This document shows, in pieces, positions 46,278 to 58,142 of a stretch of DNA of 64,000 nucleotides. The notes under the pieces were generated by a model. It had not been told where the DNA came from and did not search any database. It was given only the letters and a program-made list of their open reading frames with translations. Location: positions 89,817,501-89,881,500 of the forward strand of contig CM077595.1 of the NCBI GenBank assembly GCA_039654915.1, written 5' to 3'. The DNA is from Aquilaria yunnanensis. Lineage: Eukaryota; Streptophyta; Magnoliopsida; Malvales; Thymelaeaceae. Within the stretch, counting starts at the first letter, position 1. Every line of letters starts with the position of its first letter. The translations under genes were made by a program, and so were the position numbers.

Positions 46278-47664
46278 TAAAGTGATGTAAATGAACTGAC
46301 TGCTCAAACTCAAGTTAGATTTGATTTGTTTAAGGGCAAGCTTTTACTCGGGCTTGTTAAGTCTTATAGCATAAGCTCAAGCTTCGGTCAACAGGCTACA
46401 TAGGTTTGACAAGATCAATGTTTAACTATAGATTTAAAATTTTTAAGGAAAGGCTATTTATTATTATTACCAAACTTGTAAAGGGAATTGTGATAAAAGT
46501 TAAAATGGTATATGCATAATTAACTCTTTAATGCAAGTGCTCGATCATTTGGCCAAATGATAAGGGACACGGTTGCCTCATTCATCAATACAGTTTGAGA
46601 TGTGTTGTCCCATCCCCCTCATTGAGTTTCCTTCTTATAATATGCTAAACCTTTAGTATCAAAATATTTTTGGAAAAAATAAGTCTCTAATATAATTATA
46701 GTTAAAAGCTTGATAAATTCAACAAGTTAAGCTAAAACACTCGTGACTTGGGGCTTGGCTCAAGTATCAAATCTATATCTAGACTCAATAACAAAGTTTG
46801 GTTCAATGAAACTTTGGAAAAGTACAAAAAAAGTGACTAAATTTTGGCCATAGATACATTTGGTCACCATTTTTTTAAGTTGTGTCAAATGCATTACCGA
46901 AGTTTAAGGTTGTGCCCAAATTCATGGTTGGGCAATTAGCTTTGATGACGTGTTAATGGAGGGTGAGTTGGCAATTGATGTGGTAGTGCTCATCCCCTCA
47001 AAAGCAGAAGGAAAAGAGTCTAGGGTGAAGAAAGTACTTGGTTGGTTAAAATCCCTAAATTGGTTTTCCAAGGTTTGTTCTTTAGTTGAGGGAGTTAAAA
47101 ACTAGTATACTAGTTTGTCATCCCTTGCAGGGGCTCGACAATGAATGAAGGAAGGAAAAATGACAAAGAATCATTGAGGTATGTCCATTCCCTCTCCATC
47201 CCCATTCCCACAAAATCTTCAATCACATTAGTTCATAAATCAACAATTTGAAGTCATAAACCCTAAAACACACAGGGATCCCTAACTCAATTCAATCCCA
47301 AATTCCTTAATTACCACATAAGACTATCATTTTGTCTACATGTGATATCATTTTATTGCTAATTGCCACACAATCATCCATTAATTACTATGTAATCTTT
47401 TCTTAATAGAATATTCTAACATTTGATGGAATGTTTATACCATTAGTAACATCGGTAACCTATTTGGCCCAAATTCAAAACATTGATACTTGATTTGTCA
47501 CCAAATGCTTTCTTAAGTGATGTATTTGGTACCACTTAAAAGAATGGTGACCAATTGTGTCCATGGTAAAAAATACAGTCACTTTTTTTGTACTTTACCT
47601 ATGAAACTTAAATCGAACTCAAATTCAAGTTACTCATTATAGACTTGAGTTGCTTACAGCCTTA
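46278..47664. mobile_element. Probable hAT-like element, host of a nested MITE
   Basis: The left end AAAGTGATGTAAATGAACTG and the complement of the right end, TAAGGCTGTAAGCAACTCAAG, are imperfect inverted repeats. Both subterminal zones carry GCTCAAACTCAAG or ACTCAAATTCAAG motifs. Flanks GTATAATA and GTAATATA are similar but not identical, so the boundaries are approximate. It contains the MITE at 46815-47600. Confidence 0.45.
46815..47600. mobile_element. Mutator-like MITE with perfect 9-bp duplication
   Basis: Terminal repeats pair for about 55 bp: left TGGAAAAGTACAAAAAAAGT then GACTAAATTTTGGCCATAG and TTTGGTCACCAT; complement of right AGGTAAAGTACAAAAAAAGT then GACTG and ATTGGTCACCAT. The 9-bp target duplication ATGAAACTT is exact (46806-46814 and 47601-47609). 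Non-coding, 786 bp. Confidence 0.85.
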
Positions 47665-48124
47665 GTAATATATACAATAATCTCTTCATCTAACAAAATG
47701 TCTAATTTTTTTGTCCTTTTCAATGAAATATGGCATTCAATAGAAGACAACTACATAACCGACCCACCTCCCCCCCCCCCCTAAAAAAAATAAGATGGGC
47801 CATATGTGAGGACATGAATGTTTAAAGAGACAGAGTTTAGAGCTATAGTAGGGGTAGGCCTAATGGTAGAAATATAATTAGCAGAGTTTACATGATCATC
47901 TTAGATTGTTGTCCTTAGGAAGGGAGAACAAATATCAAAATCCAAAAAAAATTTCTGCCATGGCTGTCACATACTTTGCAAGTTAATCTGTTGCCTTGTT
48001 AATCTGCCTCGATTGATAAACAACTTGCACGTTGAGCCTACAATCATGAAGAATTGCTTGTAAGTTGGTTGAAGCATCACATTGGGTTAGAGTAGCAAAA
48101 ATTTTTCTTTTCCTCAATAGTAAC
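47665..48124. other. Intergenic, C homopolymer
   Basis: A C-rich run, mostly pure C, lies near 47766-47781. Otherwise nothing is recognised. Confidence 0.5.
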
Positions 48125-50594
48125 TGTTACCCACTCCGGGGTAGTCTAGTTATAGTACCAAAAATGTGCATTTAAAAACTATCAAGATTGGTATGTTATG
48201 TAGGCCATCAAAACAATACCCTTAGTGTGCATACCCAAATGGCCTTCTTAGGCACTATGTAAATGCATGCATATTGGTCCAACCATTACACAAATATTCA
48301 CATTTTATGCACACCATGGCAGCATGTAATGAAAATATTAGCACAAGTCTTAATCTTTGCTACCACATATTAGGCAATCTTATTAAGTGAAAGTGACCAG
48401 TCACTGTACCTGAAACTTCTTCAAAAAAATTGTATTAATCTAGTCGTGTAACCCCCTGTTTTCTTTACTTCATTATCAAGTATATTCTTTAAGCAAACCA
48501 AGGAATTTGGTTTTATATCAATAGCTCACCTATGGACCAAGTTATGGATTTTTTAAATTGGTTACAAAATTCTGACCAAATGAATAGTAACTTAGCCAAT
48601 TTTGCAACATCATATCTTTGGCTACAGAGCTCTAAATTCAGAAATTTTAAATCATAATTCAACCTCTAGATGTGCTCTAGGTATGGTAAAAAATTTATAT
48701 CAAGATTCATTTTACACAGGGAGATATAAAACTTTGAGTGCAAAATCAAAATTCTAGTCACTTTATGACCATTTTGCCTATACAAAATTTCATAAGTGTG
48801 CAAACACTTCATTCACAATGGGTAAGCCTTCCAAGGCTATCCTATACATGTCCAAAACACATAGGAGTTACATGTTCTTGCATTTAGCAACTTTATATGG
48901 CAAAAAAAAATTTACAAGTAAGCAGCCTATTATTCACACTTAGGCAGCTTTGCAGCACATCACATACATAGCCAAAACATTACTTAAATGCTTACATACT
49001 TGTCTTATTTTACATATACTACATGCACATGCATACATGTACTATATAATGGTCTTAACCCAGCTAAATACGCACCCTAAGTTACAGAAGTGCTTGAGAC
49101 ATAATGAACTCCAGAAACAAGATGCTGGATAGCTATTGTATAACACAATAAGCACAATCATTAAAAATATCAAATGTGCTGTTAAAATCACCAAACTTTC
49201 CAGATTATAACTAGATACATGGAAGTAAAAATACCTAAAATTTTAGATCAAAACTCAAATGAAAAAGGTCAGTTTGAATGTGATCTTTCTGCTAGACCTG
49301 AAATAGCAGAATTGAGGGGAGTAAGTTTCATTGTGAATCTTAGTAAGGGAAACAATTGGTTTCTTAAATAAATGTGACCCCCATTAAAACCTGCATCCAA
49401 AGACACTAAAACATAAAACCACAATGCATATATACAAGATATAGTAACCAAATGCAGCAGCCATTCACAAACAACAAACACATGAAATGCAACAGCAATA
49501 TAAATCATAGGTTAGTTCATAATACATGTAATAAGCTTAAGTAAATTACTATGACAGCCCTCCTCAAGCTAATGCTTGGTATTAGGAGGATTTTAACACT
49601 AGTTAGTACTAACTTTGGGCTCTAGAAATCGTCACTTTACTGCCATCATTGTGCACTTCACACTAGGTCGCAAAACATTTAATAAGTGCACTCTCTTCAC
49701 TAAGCTTAGTTCATCAAGCTTATGGCTCTCTTCAAAGCTTAGCCCTAGCTCCATGGATGCTTAGAAATACAGTAAACATTCCATGAGAGCAAGAGAACCC
49801 TTACCAAGATGAGTAGGGCGAATTTGAAGCTTGATCATTAAAGTATTCAAGTAATATCTCTAGTTTGCTTCCTTTTGCTTTAATTTCAATCTTGGAGGTA
49901 TAGTGGCTACGGAGGAGCTATGGAAGAAATGTGGAGGAGGGTGGTGGTTGGCTGGGTTGAATATGAGAGAAGAAAAATTGAGTTTGGCTTCTTAAATTAG
50001 CTTTAGGACACTAAACATCCTTATTAGCCTTAATCATGCTTTATGTCGTTTTCTTTGCCCATAAATATGATTTCTTTGTCCTAAACTTATTAGTCCAAAT
50101 TTTGCCCACCCTTTTTACTATTTATCAAGCCATAGCCGCCTCCCTCATGGTGGGATAACCCCACAATTCCACACTTTGACTTAAGTTAAAAGCTTGAATA
50201 CCTTAAGGTTTACACTAAGACATTTAGGTCCTTAATGCCTTTAGTGTTTCATTTATCCAAACTTATTTTCTATGAGCAATTTAGTCCTCCAATAGCACTT
50301 TCATACCATTCGTATCATTCTTATAACTCTCTAAAGCTCTTTTTTTAGAGCTTTACAATTAAGTACTCGAATTTCCAAAACCTTACAAAAAGGTTCATAG
50401 GTTACTTGAAAAATAAACAATCCTTAAGGCTTTCCTTGGGGGCCAAGTTACCAACTTAGAACATTTTTAAGGAGGTGTTCATTATACCTTTTACCCCTCA
50501 TATTTCAATCACTATGAAGAGAATTACACAATATAATGATTTTTTGACCATTATGCCACATTTATAATTTTCTCATTTTTGTGAGGTGGTAACA
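48125..50594. mobile_element. Probable solo LTR, 2.47 kb
   Basis: Begins TGTTACCCACTCC and ends TGAGGTGGTAACA, that is TG...CA with the short inverted repeat TGTTACC/GGTAACA expected of an LTR. Flanking pentamers are GTAAC and GTAGC, four of five matching. No coding domain and no second copy in the window, so recombination to a solo LTR is the simplest reading. The ORFs inside (48950-49132 and 49269-49508) look like chance. Confidence 0.5.
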
Positions 50595-50649
50595 GTAGCT
50601 GCGATCGAATTGATTAAAGTTACATGCTTATCTATCACTATCTCAAATT

Positions 50650-50846
50650 ATTTGTACCATTTCAATTTTTTGATTTAAGTTTGATTTAAATTCATTTATA
50701 TTTATATTTGCTAATTTTTTAAAAAAAATTATTTTAAAAACCTATAAGTCTTATAGTTTCTAAATATAAATTTTTCACACAAATTTAAGCAAATATTAAT
50801 ATAAATAAACTTAAGTTAAAAAGCTGAATTAGTGCAAAAAACTTGA
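50650..50846. mobile_element. Second copy of the 12496 foldback MITE family
   Basis: TTTGTACCATTTCAATTTTT at the left and the complement of TTAGTGCAAAAAAC at the right match the 12496-12701 element. The shared interior includes CTATAAGTCTTATAGTTTCT and AAGCAAATATTAATATAAAT. Arms still pair but are more diverged, and the ends could not be fixed to the base. Confidence 0.6.
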
Positions 50847-51965
50847 AACGGCGAGAATATGAAATTTATTCGTCATATAATATTTTATACATTAGTATAT
50901 CGAGTTAAATATATTGGTGTTATCACATGTTGTTCTGATTTTCTTGCCAGTGATTTCTCTCTCTCTCTTTTTAATAATTTGTGGATGTTTAAAACATGTG
51001 ACAATTGAAATTGTATAAGTAATTGAAAGTTGAAACATGCCCAGTGAAGAGCAAGATAGTGTATAGTTTACGTGGCAAGATTAGCTTTATCACAATTTGT
51101 AACACACATTCTCTATTCAATGCATTAGAATACTCTGGAGTGATGTCATCTAGAAAGTGGGAAGATATGCTTCGATACATTAGAATACTTTGAAGTAGCT
51201 TTGTTTCAAATATGGTGTCGATCTTGGTAGAATAAGAAACTTTAAGGGCCAAATCGAATGTCAGGATGTTACTGAATACCCAAAATTGAGTTGGTTGAAA
51301 TTAATTAACGAAAAAAGAAATTAATTAAAAAAAAAAAAACCTAACCCATTTCTGTTCCATCCGCCTCGTCTCCCGTCTCTGTTTCGTCTACCCTGCCTCT
51401 GCTTCTTCTTCTTTGCTTTTTCTACAGCATCCTATCTTCCACTTTCTCTTTATTTTCTCTATCATAGCTAAGTTTAGTCCTCCCCTCCTTTTCTCGATGG
51501 GAGGCTCGACGGTTGTAAATACGGGCGGCGATTGCAAATAAATGCTAATTATTTCCCTCGCAAAAGAAAAAAAAAACATGCATAATCGGGCAAATTAGTT
51601 AATATACAAGGGCTATGTACAACGCCCTCATGGCCACCTTAAATCTTATATCAGAATAGCTGATTTTTATATTGAAATGAAATATTTTCAAATATGACCT
51701 AGGTGACACAAAGTATCATAAAAGTAAATGTGAAGAACATGAGTAAAAATTGAAAAACTTCGCGTCTAAAATTTAAATAAGTAAAAGTGTTATATAAAAA
51801 ACTAGAGCAGGAGCAAAAGTGTGAACATAAGAGCGACAATTCAAATAAAACAATTATGTTACCTTGAGCGTGACGGAAAAGCTCTTATGCTTAAACATCT
51901 AAGTATGAAAACATAACTTACTACAGCAAATTCCATATAGTTTGTCATGGAACCAAAAGCATAGA
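50847..51965. other. Intergenic, nothing recognised
   Basis: AT-rich, with a pyrimidine-rich patch at 51350-51490. No domain-bearing ORF. Confidence 0.45.
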
Positions 51966-51975
51966 TTTATTTTAG

Positions 51976-53084
51976 GGTAAATTGCACCCGTGGCCCATAA
52001 CTTTTTATTATTATCCTATTTTGGACCTTAACCTCAAAACTTCACATGGGATGTTCTTAATCTCATTTTTTTGTTCTATTTTAAACCTTTTGAAGACGGA
52101 AAATGTTAAAAATAATGGAAATGACCACGTGGCATACAAACTTGGGCCAGATGCCCAAAATTGGCCAAATCAGACATTTTGGGCCTATGTTACAAAAAAA
52201 TGAAGAAATTCAAGGCCTGTACAGGGTTAACCTACATCTATCCTTCCTCTTCCCTCCCCCATTGCCTCCAGCCCTCCTTTGCCTCGTCCGGGCTCGGCTA
52301 ATTGTTGCCCGATTTTCTCCGATTCCAACCCCTGATTTCATCCAATTCCAACCTTCGATTTCGGCCACAAGTGCAATTTACCCAAATGCTTCATTAGGTC
52401 GACGGTGGGAGACGGGTCGGGTTGCGAGTCTGACTTCAATTCATTGGTCGGACGACTAAACGGAAGATGATGATTGCTAGGGCTTCAGTGGCAGCATCGC
52501 GAAATGGGTATGACCAAGAGTAGTGGAGGTAGTTGAGAGTAGTGGAGGCAGTCAGCTAACTAGAATCAGCCGAGATGGACGTGAATCGTCCTTCCCTTTT
52601 TCTCCCTTGGCTTAGCGCAGCTGACGGAGGGGCAACATCTAGGATGTGTGATGCAGCATTGGGCGGACCAAGGGCGGCAAGCTAGGAGGGCTGATGGTGG
52701 CGGATGGAGGCTAGAAGGCATCAGAATGTCATGCAACAGGAGAAGGCAAGGAAAGGCTTGAGCGGCGGAGGAGGGAGGATAAAGGAGAGATGTGGGCCAA
52801 TTTTGTATAGGCCATATATTTCTTCATTGTTTGTAACATAAGTTCTAAATGTCTAATGTGGCTGATTGTAGACATCTATAGCTAGTGATTCATTGTGCCA
52901 TGTGGGCAACTACCCAAGTTAGCATGTCACGTAACCATTTCGTTATTTTTAACATTTTCTGTTATTTAAAGGTCTAAAATAAAACAAAAAAATTGAGATT
53001 GAGGACATATCATGTGAAGTTTTGAGGTTAGGGTTCAAAATAGGACAATAATAAAATGTTAGGGGCCATGGGTGCAATTTACCC
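51976..53084. mobile_element. Mutator-like non-autonomous element with 10-bp duplication
   Basis: Terminal inverted repeats of roughly 150 bp: left GGGTAAATTGCACCCGTGGC then CCATAACTTTTTATTATT; complement of right GGGTAAATTGCACCCATGGC then CCCTAACATTTTATTATT. Flanks ATTTATTTTA are identical (51966-51975 and 53085-53094). The interior, 52230-52790, is markedly more GC-rich than the arms, as in Pack-MULEs, but the encoded peptides are not recognised. Confidence 0.9.
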
Positions 53085-53113
53085 ATTTATTTTATTTCAA
53101 ATGAAATCACTTT

Positions 53114-54282
53114 GGGAAAATTATAAAAACTATTTTGAGGTTTTGTGAAACCTACAATTTCATCCCTGTTGTTTTAAATACTGCAATTACCCTCTGCCAA
53201 GTTAACACTGTGGGGCACTGTTACAATAAAAATGAGATAATGCCAGACTTTGTCCTCCTAACATTCTTTGTTAGAAACTTTGTGCCCCAAAGTTATACAT
53301 CTAACGATCTTGCCCCTTCCCCCATCCCCTCCCCATTCACCTTCACCTTCACCTTCGCCTCTTCCTCCTCTTCTCCTTCCAAGCCGTGAAACTCGCCCTC
53401 GCCACCATCGCTCGTGACCAGAAAATCAGAGAAAAAAAAATCAGAACAATCATACAAAACGAGGTCGCCCACCATTTAGAAAAATCACCCAAAATCAGAA
53501 AAATTAGGAAAATCATATGCTCGCCGTAATCCCTCTAATTTCTGGACCCTCCATCGTTCCCACTCCATAATCGACCAGATCTCTTCCATATGCTAAGCCA
53601 GATTGGGCATTGTGTAGGATTTGTTGATTGGGAGTTCTTTTTTCTCCCTCTAAACGTGTTCCATTCTCTAGTGTCAGAGGTCGAACGGAATCAAGCCTAG
53701 CCCCTCCGCCAACCGTCGACGGTGATGACGGTGGCACAGGCCGAACGGAATTGCGAGGAGAATAGGACATGGGATGTGGCAATTTGAGGTCGGAGAACGC
53801 GGTGACCAGGGACGAATCGATCGGCGACTTGGCTGGGCGACCAGACGGTGAGGTGATCTTGGATTTTGATTCAAAGACGTCTCTGGGTTTTTTATTCGAT
53901 TTCGATTTCTATTTTGTCTTTGGGTTTTTTATTCAATTTTGATTTCATTCTGGGTTTTTTATTCGATTTCATCTCTGATTCGATTTCGATATCGCCGCCG
54001 AGTCAGAACCCAGGTTTTTAAGCCCAGCTCCGCCGCCAACCATCAACGGCAAACTAGGGTGGGAGTTAAGACGAAGAGAAGAGTTAGGGCGAAGGAGTAG
54101 AGTGGGAGAGATGAAAGCTGGGGGGCAAAGTTATCAAATCAAGAAAGTTAAAATAGAGTTTTTTTCTTTGTCTTAGCGATCATTGACAGTGTTAACCTGA
54201 CAGAGACTAATTGTAGGTATTTGATACAACAGAGATGAAACTGTAGGTTTTACTAAATCTGGGAGGTTTTTGTAATTTTCTC
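53114..54282. mobile_element. Second Mutator-like element, GC-rich interior
   Basis: Terminal repeats of about 100 bp: left GGGAAAATTATAAAAACTAT then GTGAAACCTACAATTTCATC; complement of right GAGAAAATTACAAAAACCTC then GTAAAACCTACAGTTTCATC. Flanking 9-mers AATCACTTT and ATTCACTTT differ by one base. The interior (53300-54100) is GC-rich, with a direct repeat TTTTTTATTCGATTTCGATT near 53890-53980 and a proline/serine-rich ORF (53513-53782 on -) that I cannot identify. Confidence 0.85.
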
Positions 54283-54516
54283 ATTCACTTTACATTGTGA
54301 ATATTATTTTTTTTAAAAAAAGAATTGTTCAAATGGAACTAAGGCTTTTTAGTATAAATATAAATTTTTGTGCAAATAAACAACTAAATTTGTGATTATT
54401 TGATAATGGAGTTGTTTATTTCATAAATAAAAGAAAAAGGTTCGTAATAAAGTGGCAATGCAAAACTTACTCGTTTCATCAATAAAAAAGTTTAAAGTTC
54501 CTTTCTAGTCGTGAAC

Positions 54517-55052
54517 TAAGTGCTAACCAATGTGTAAGAAAATATTTTCACACGCTTGTCCGCGTATGCCAGGCCCTGTTTATTTCATAAATTTTTGGAA
54601 AGATAAGGGGCTTTGCTGGTTTTAACCATTTTCGTGAACTGAAGTAGATCCAACTGCTAGTCAGAAAAACAAAACAAAAGAAGTTGATCAACTAGGCCCA
54701 TTGTCTAATTTGTAAATGTCCTAAAGTTACGTGTTTAAGCCTCAAACAATTTGAGCAAGGCCGCAGGGAGAGCAGGATAAGAGTTAAGTGCTAACCAATG
54801 TGTAAGAAAATATTTTCACACGCTTGTCCGCGTATGCCAGGCCCTGTTTATTTCATAAATTTTTGGAAAGATAAGGGGCTTTGCTGGTTTTAACCATTTT
54901 CGTGAACTGAAGTAGATCCAACTGCTAGTCAGAAAAACAAAACAAAAGAAGTTGATCAACTAGGCCCATTGTCTAATTTGTAAATGTCCTAAAGTTACGT
55001 GTTTAAGCCTCAAACAATTTGAGCAAGGCCGCAGGGAGAGCAGGATAAGAGT
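54517..55052. repeat. 268-bp perfect tandem duplication
   Basis: Copies 54517-54784 and 54785-55052 appear identical; each begins TAAGTGCTAACCAATGTGTA. The related copy B at 60.9 kb has only one such unit, so the duplication happened after the segmental copies separated. Confidence 0.95.
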
Positions 55053-55799
55053 TCAAACTAACCCTCATTGCTCCCACCAATAGTGCTCCAAAAGTTGCAA
55101 TACTACCATCCAGGAAGTCTGAGCGTAGACACAAGTATTCACTGGGTCATTAGGATTGTGTCACATGAAAGAATAATAGAACAAGTACTCATCCACAAGA
55201 GGACATGACTATGAGATACAAAATAATAATAATAATAAATAAAGCAACTAGCGAAACAAAATAAATGATGCATTTTAAATGTTGAGCGTCAAAGAAATTC
55301 ATCATTTCAAACAGGAAACACTTTAGCTACAACTCTTTTACACCAATGATTGAGCTACCTCAGGTCCAATGCCACCCTAAATTGTTTAATACATCTCAAT
55401 TTCTTAAACAAATTCAAAGGAAACAAATAAATGAGCAAACCACTTATGCTCAAGTAGTTGAGCAACAACTCAAAACCGATGAATGGCCAGCAAAGGGTTA
55501 TCATTCTTTTTTGCATTATGCTGGAGTGAGAAATCCTTTGTGGTGCACATTTTCTTGACGTGTCTTTACTCACATATGAAGTCGTACAAAAGAGCATAAG
55601 TCTTCTCATTCAGAAAAGCAACGAATCAAGTTCTCAACAAAACCACCTCTTCCAGCATGAGGCAAATGATAGATTGGTGATCTCCAGCACAATGGGCATG
55701 CAGTCTACACTAACTTTGTGATCCTTTGTAACTCATACACAGCTTTGAAAGCAAGGGTCGAAAACCCTTAACAAAAATGATGACATCTTGATTTCTGGT

Positions 55800-56260
55800 C
55801 CATCAAGTATAACTTTGAAGGCAAATAATGATGACTTTGAAGGCAAATAGTGACTTGATGATTTTATGTACGCTAGTCATAAATTCTAAATTTTGAAGGT
55901 AAATTGTGACTTAAAAATTTGTCAAGAGCAAATAGTGACTTTTTTTTAAGTTTAATGATGACTTCACCAATTTGACACACACAAAGTTTCATATTTGAAG
56001 GCAAATGGTGACTTAATTGTCATTATAAAAGACCAAGAAAAATGATACAAACTTTTCATATTTGAAGGTAAATGGTGACTCAACCGATTTCAAATACACA
56101 AATTTTTTGTATTTGAAGGTAAATGGTGACTTAAGTGTCACTATAAAATATCAAAAAGAATGATAAAACGTTTCATATTTGAAGGCAAATGGTGACTTAA
56201 ACAATTTCACACACACAAATTTTTTATATTTGAAGGCAAATGGTGACTTAACTTTTTGGT
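55800..56260. repeat. Periodic TTTGAAGGCAAATGGTGACTT repeat
   Basis: A core of the form TTTGAAGGCAAATGGTGACT recurs about nine times, first irregularly, then every 60 bp or so. Spacers alternate between CACACACAAATTTTTT-type and CACTATAAAATATCAAAAAG-type, giving a higher-order unit of about 120 bp. Related cores appear at 62150-62460 and 63060. Confidence 0.8.
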
Positions 56261-56269
56261 GTGAAATTA

Positions 56270-57030
56270 AAGTACGTAACATTTTTCACCAGTAAAATAA
56301 TTCGCCTCCTGCATCAAAAAATCAAGACAAGGATGTGAACAACATACACGATCAAATATATAAGTTCTTTAAAGCTCTGCTGCAAATAACTTTCCTTCCC
56401 CCGGCAAAGTTTCATGTTTCAGACAGCAATGTTTTTGTGTTTCTTAAGCGACTAATCGGCATAATTGGAAGAAAACCGGTCAGACAAATCAACACTTCCA
56501 GTCTCATGTCCTACATCAACTATTCCAACACCGACGCATTCAGGGGAATATATCCGCAGACACGTTTATTACCTCGCATAATACTATATGAAATCTGCTG
56601 ACTTTTTTTTTGACAGAGCCAAGACACAAACAACGAAAAGGGTATTGTACAGAGTTGAATGCTAGGATAATTGGAGCCTATTGCAGTGGAAAAAAACTAT
56701 CAGGAACCACTCCTCTACTGCTCCTATCTATCAGCCGATTGGTTCAACTTTCTAAACTAAACATGATCATACCATACGATGGCATCACCAAAAGGGGCAT
56801 CTTAAGAACACATGGCTCAGAGGTCTTTGGATCCAAGTCCAACAATTAATCACAGAAAACAACCTAAACAACTCGATGCAATCCAATTGAACAGAGACCC
56901 AAATCAACCCATGTAAATCTAACAACAGACACACCTAATTGCAACCGATACCAACCACATGGAGAAAGGATCTAAACTCGGAAGAACAGGCTGGCCAAAA
57001 AGAAACAATTAGCAATAAATCCACTTACCA
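56270..57030. other. No gene recognised; possibly intronic
   Basis: The ORFs at 56335-56601 and 56610-56849 have no domains. On minus the stretch is T-rich and could be an intron of the putative gene starting at 57101. Confidence 0.3.
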
Positions 57031-57101
57031 AAATCTTCGAACGAGAGAATCACGGTCGAGAATATTGTTCCTGCGCCTCTAGGACGCGGAAACTTGCCCA
57101 T
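57030..57101 (-). CDS. Putative first coding exon, unknown gene
   Basis: On minus, an ATG at about 57101 opens MGKFPRPRGAGTIFSTVILS followed by FEDF, and reaches a strong donor, GATTTTG/GTAAGTGG, near 57030. The local base composition is higher in GC than its surroundings and upstream sequence looks leader-like. No downstream exon could be linked and no family is recognised. It may be a captured or decayed exon. Confidence 0.25.
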
Positions 57102-57109
57102 TTTAAAAG

Positions 57110-58134
57110 TATATGGCGGATACAAAAGAAGAATGGATGATAGATTATCATGACGTTAACGGCTGGTGTGATACCGATGATGCTTCCGAAGCTTATTATA
57201 GGGAGCACCAGGTGCTACTTCATCGCAAAGTTGTGGGGGAAAAGTAAAGAAATTGTAGAATGAGTCGGTGGATTCCACGTAAGCCAGCAACTTCCAGACC
57301 AAGTAGCCGAAAAGAGGTAAGGTCAAGAAGGGTCCCTAGAATTTCGTAAAAAAAAAAAAAGAAGGGTCCCTAATCTTCATTAAATATTTTTTTTATCCCT
57401 AAATTTTTCATTGTCTTTTTTTTTTCATGAGTATTTCATATTAGCTTTCAGTGATAAAACCATCAAAGGTCATAGAACTTTGAAGAATATTTTCACCAGC
57501 CTACAAAACTTCTTCTTCAAGCACCTACCTATAAAATTTTTTAAATTATATTTACTCTGTCTCAATTTCTTTCACACATTTACTTTTTCACAAAATTTTA
57601 GATAATTAGTTTTTACAGCATCTTTCAAATTTTGTCTTCAAAGAAGTAATCATAGTCTTTCATACATCAATTTTTAAGAGGAAATGACTTATACCCTACC
57701 TTATATATGTTTTACCCATAAAGTTACTTTTTTTGCCCTCATTAAAAATAAAAAATCTCAATCATATCCAATATTTCCCCTTTTAAAGCATTGACGGGTG
57801 ACAGATTATCAACCGGACGAATAGCTGAAGCAAAAAAAAAAGTAAAAAGAGACATAAGCAATGGCAGCTGAAGAAGAAGACAATCGAGTCATCGGAGCAG
57901 GCAGTTGACAAGCCGGTGGTGGTGATGGATGTGGCGACGCTGGAGGTTGAATAAGTCGGCGGGAAGGATGGCAACAAGGGAGATCCATCTCCCCGAATTC
58001 CAAGCCCTCCAATCGATGAGCGAGATCGATGAACATAAGAGCATGTCACTTCCAATGGTTTTCATCTGCAAGGAGTAGGAGCATGAATTCAAAACTTTCA
58101 TAAAATTTGGACCAAAAAGCACATTTTTTTACAA
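57110..58134. other. Intergenic, nothing recognised
   Basis: Short hydrophobic ORFs on both strands (57411-57605 +, and 57783-58122 in several minus frames) without domains. Confidence 0.4.
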
Positions 58135-58142
58135 AATATAAC

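Larger units (their letters stand above)
54405..56260. repeat. Segmental duplication, copy A
   Basis: Colinear with 60815-62460. Shared ordered blocks include TTTCATAAATAAAAGAA, AATAAAAAAGTTTA, GCAATTTGAGCAAGGCCG-type sequence with GGATAAGAGTT, CCAATGATTGAGCTACCTC, TTTCTTAA.CAAATTCAAAG and the periodic TTTGAAGGCAAATGGTGACT region. No protein domain is recognised in either copy. The ORFs at 55346-55558 and 55355-55609 lie in it and are not conserved in copy B. Confidence 0.75.

Noticed and set aside
53674..53874. Arg/Pro/Ser-rich minus ORF in the second Mutator-like element
   Set aside because: Composition reflects GC-rich DNA; overlapping frames are equally open and no family is recognised.
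55800..56260. CRISPR-like regular repeat
   Set aside because: This is plant nuclear DNA, repeats are imperfect and spacers are themselves repeated; no cas genes.
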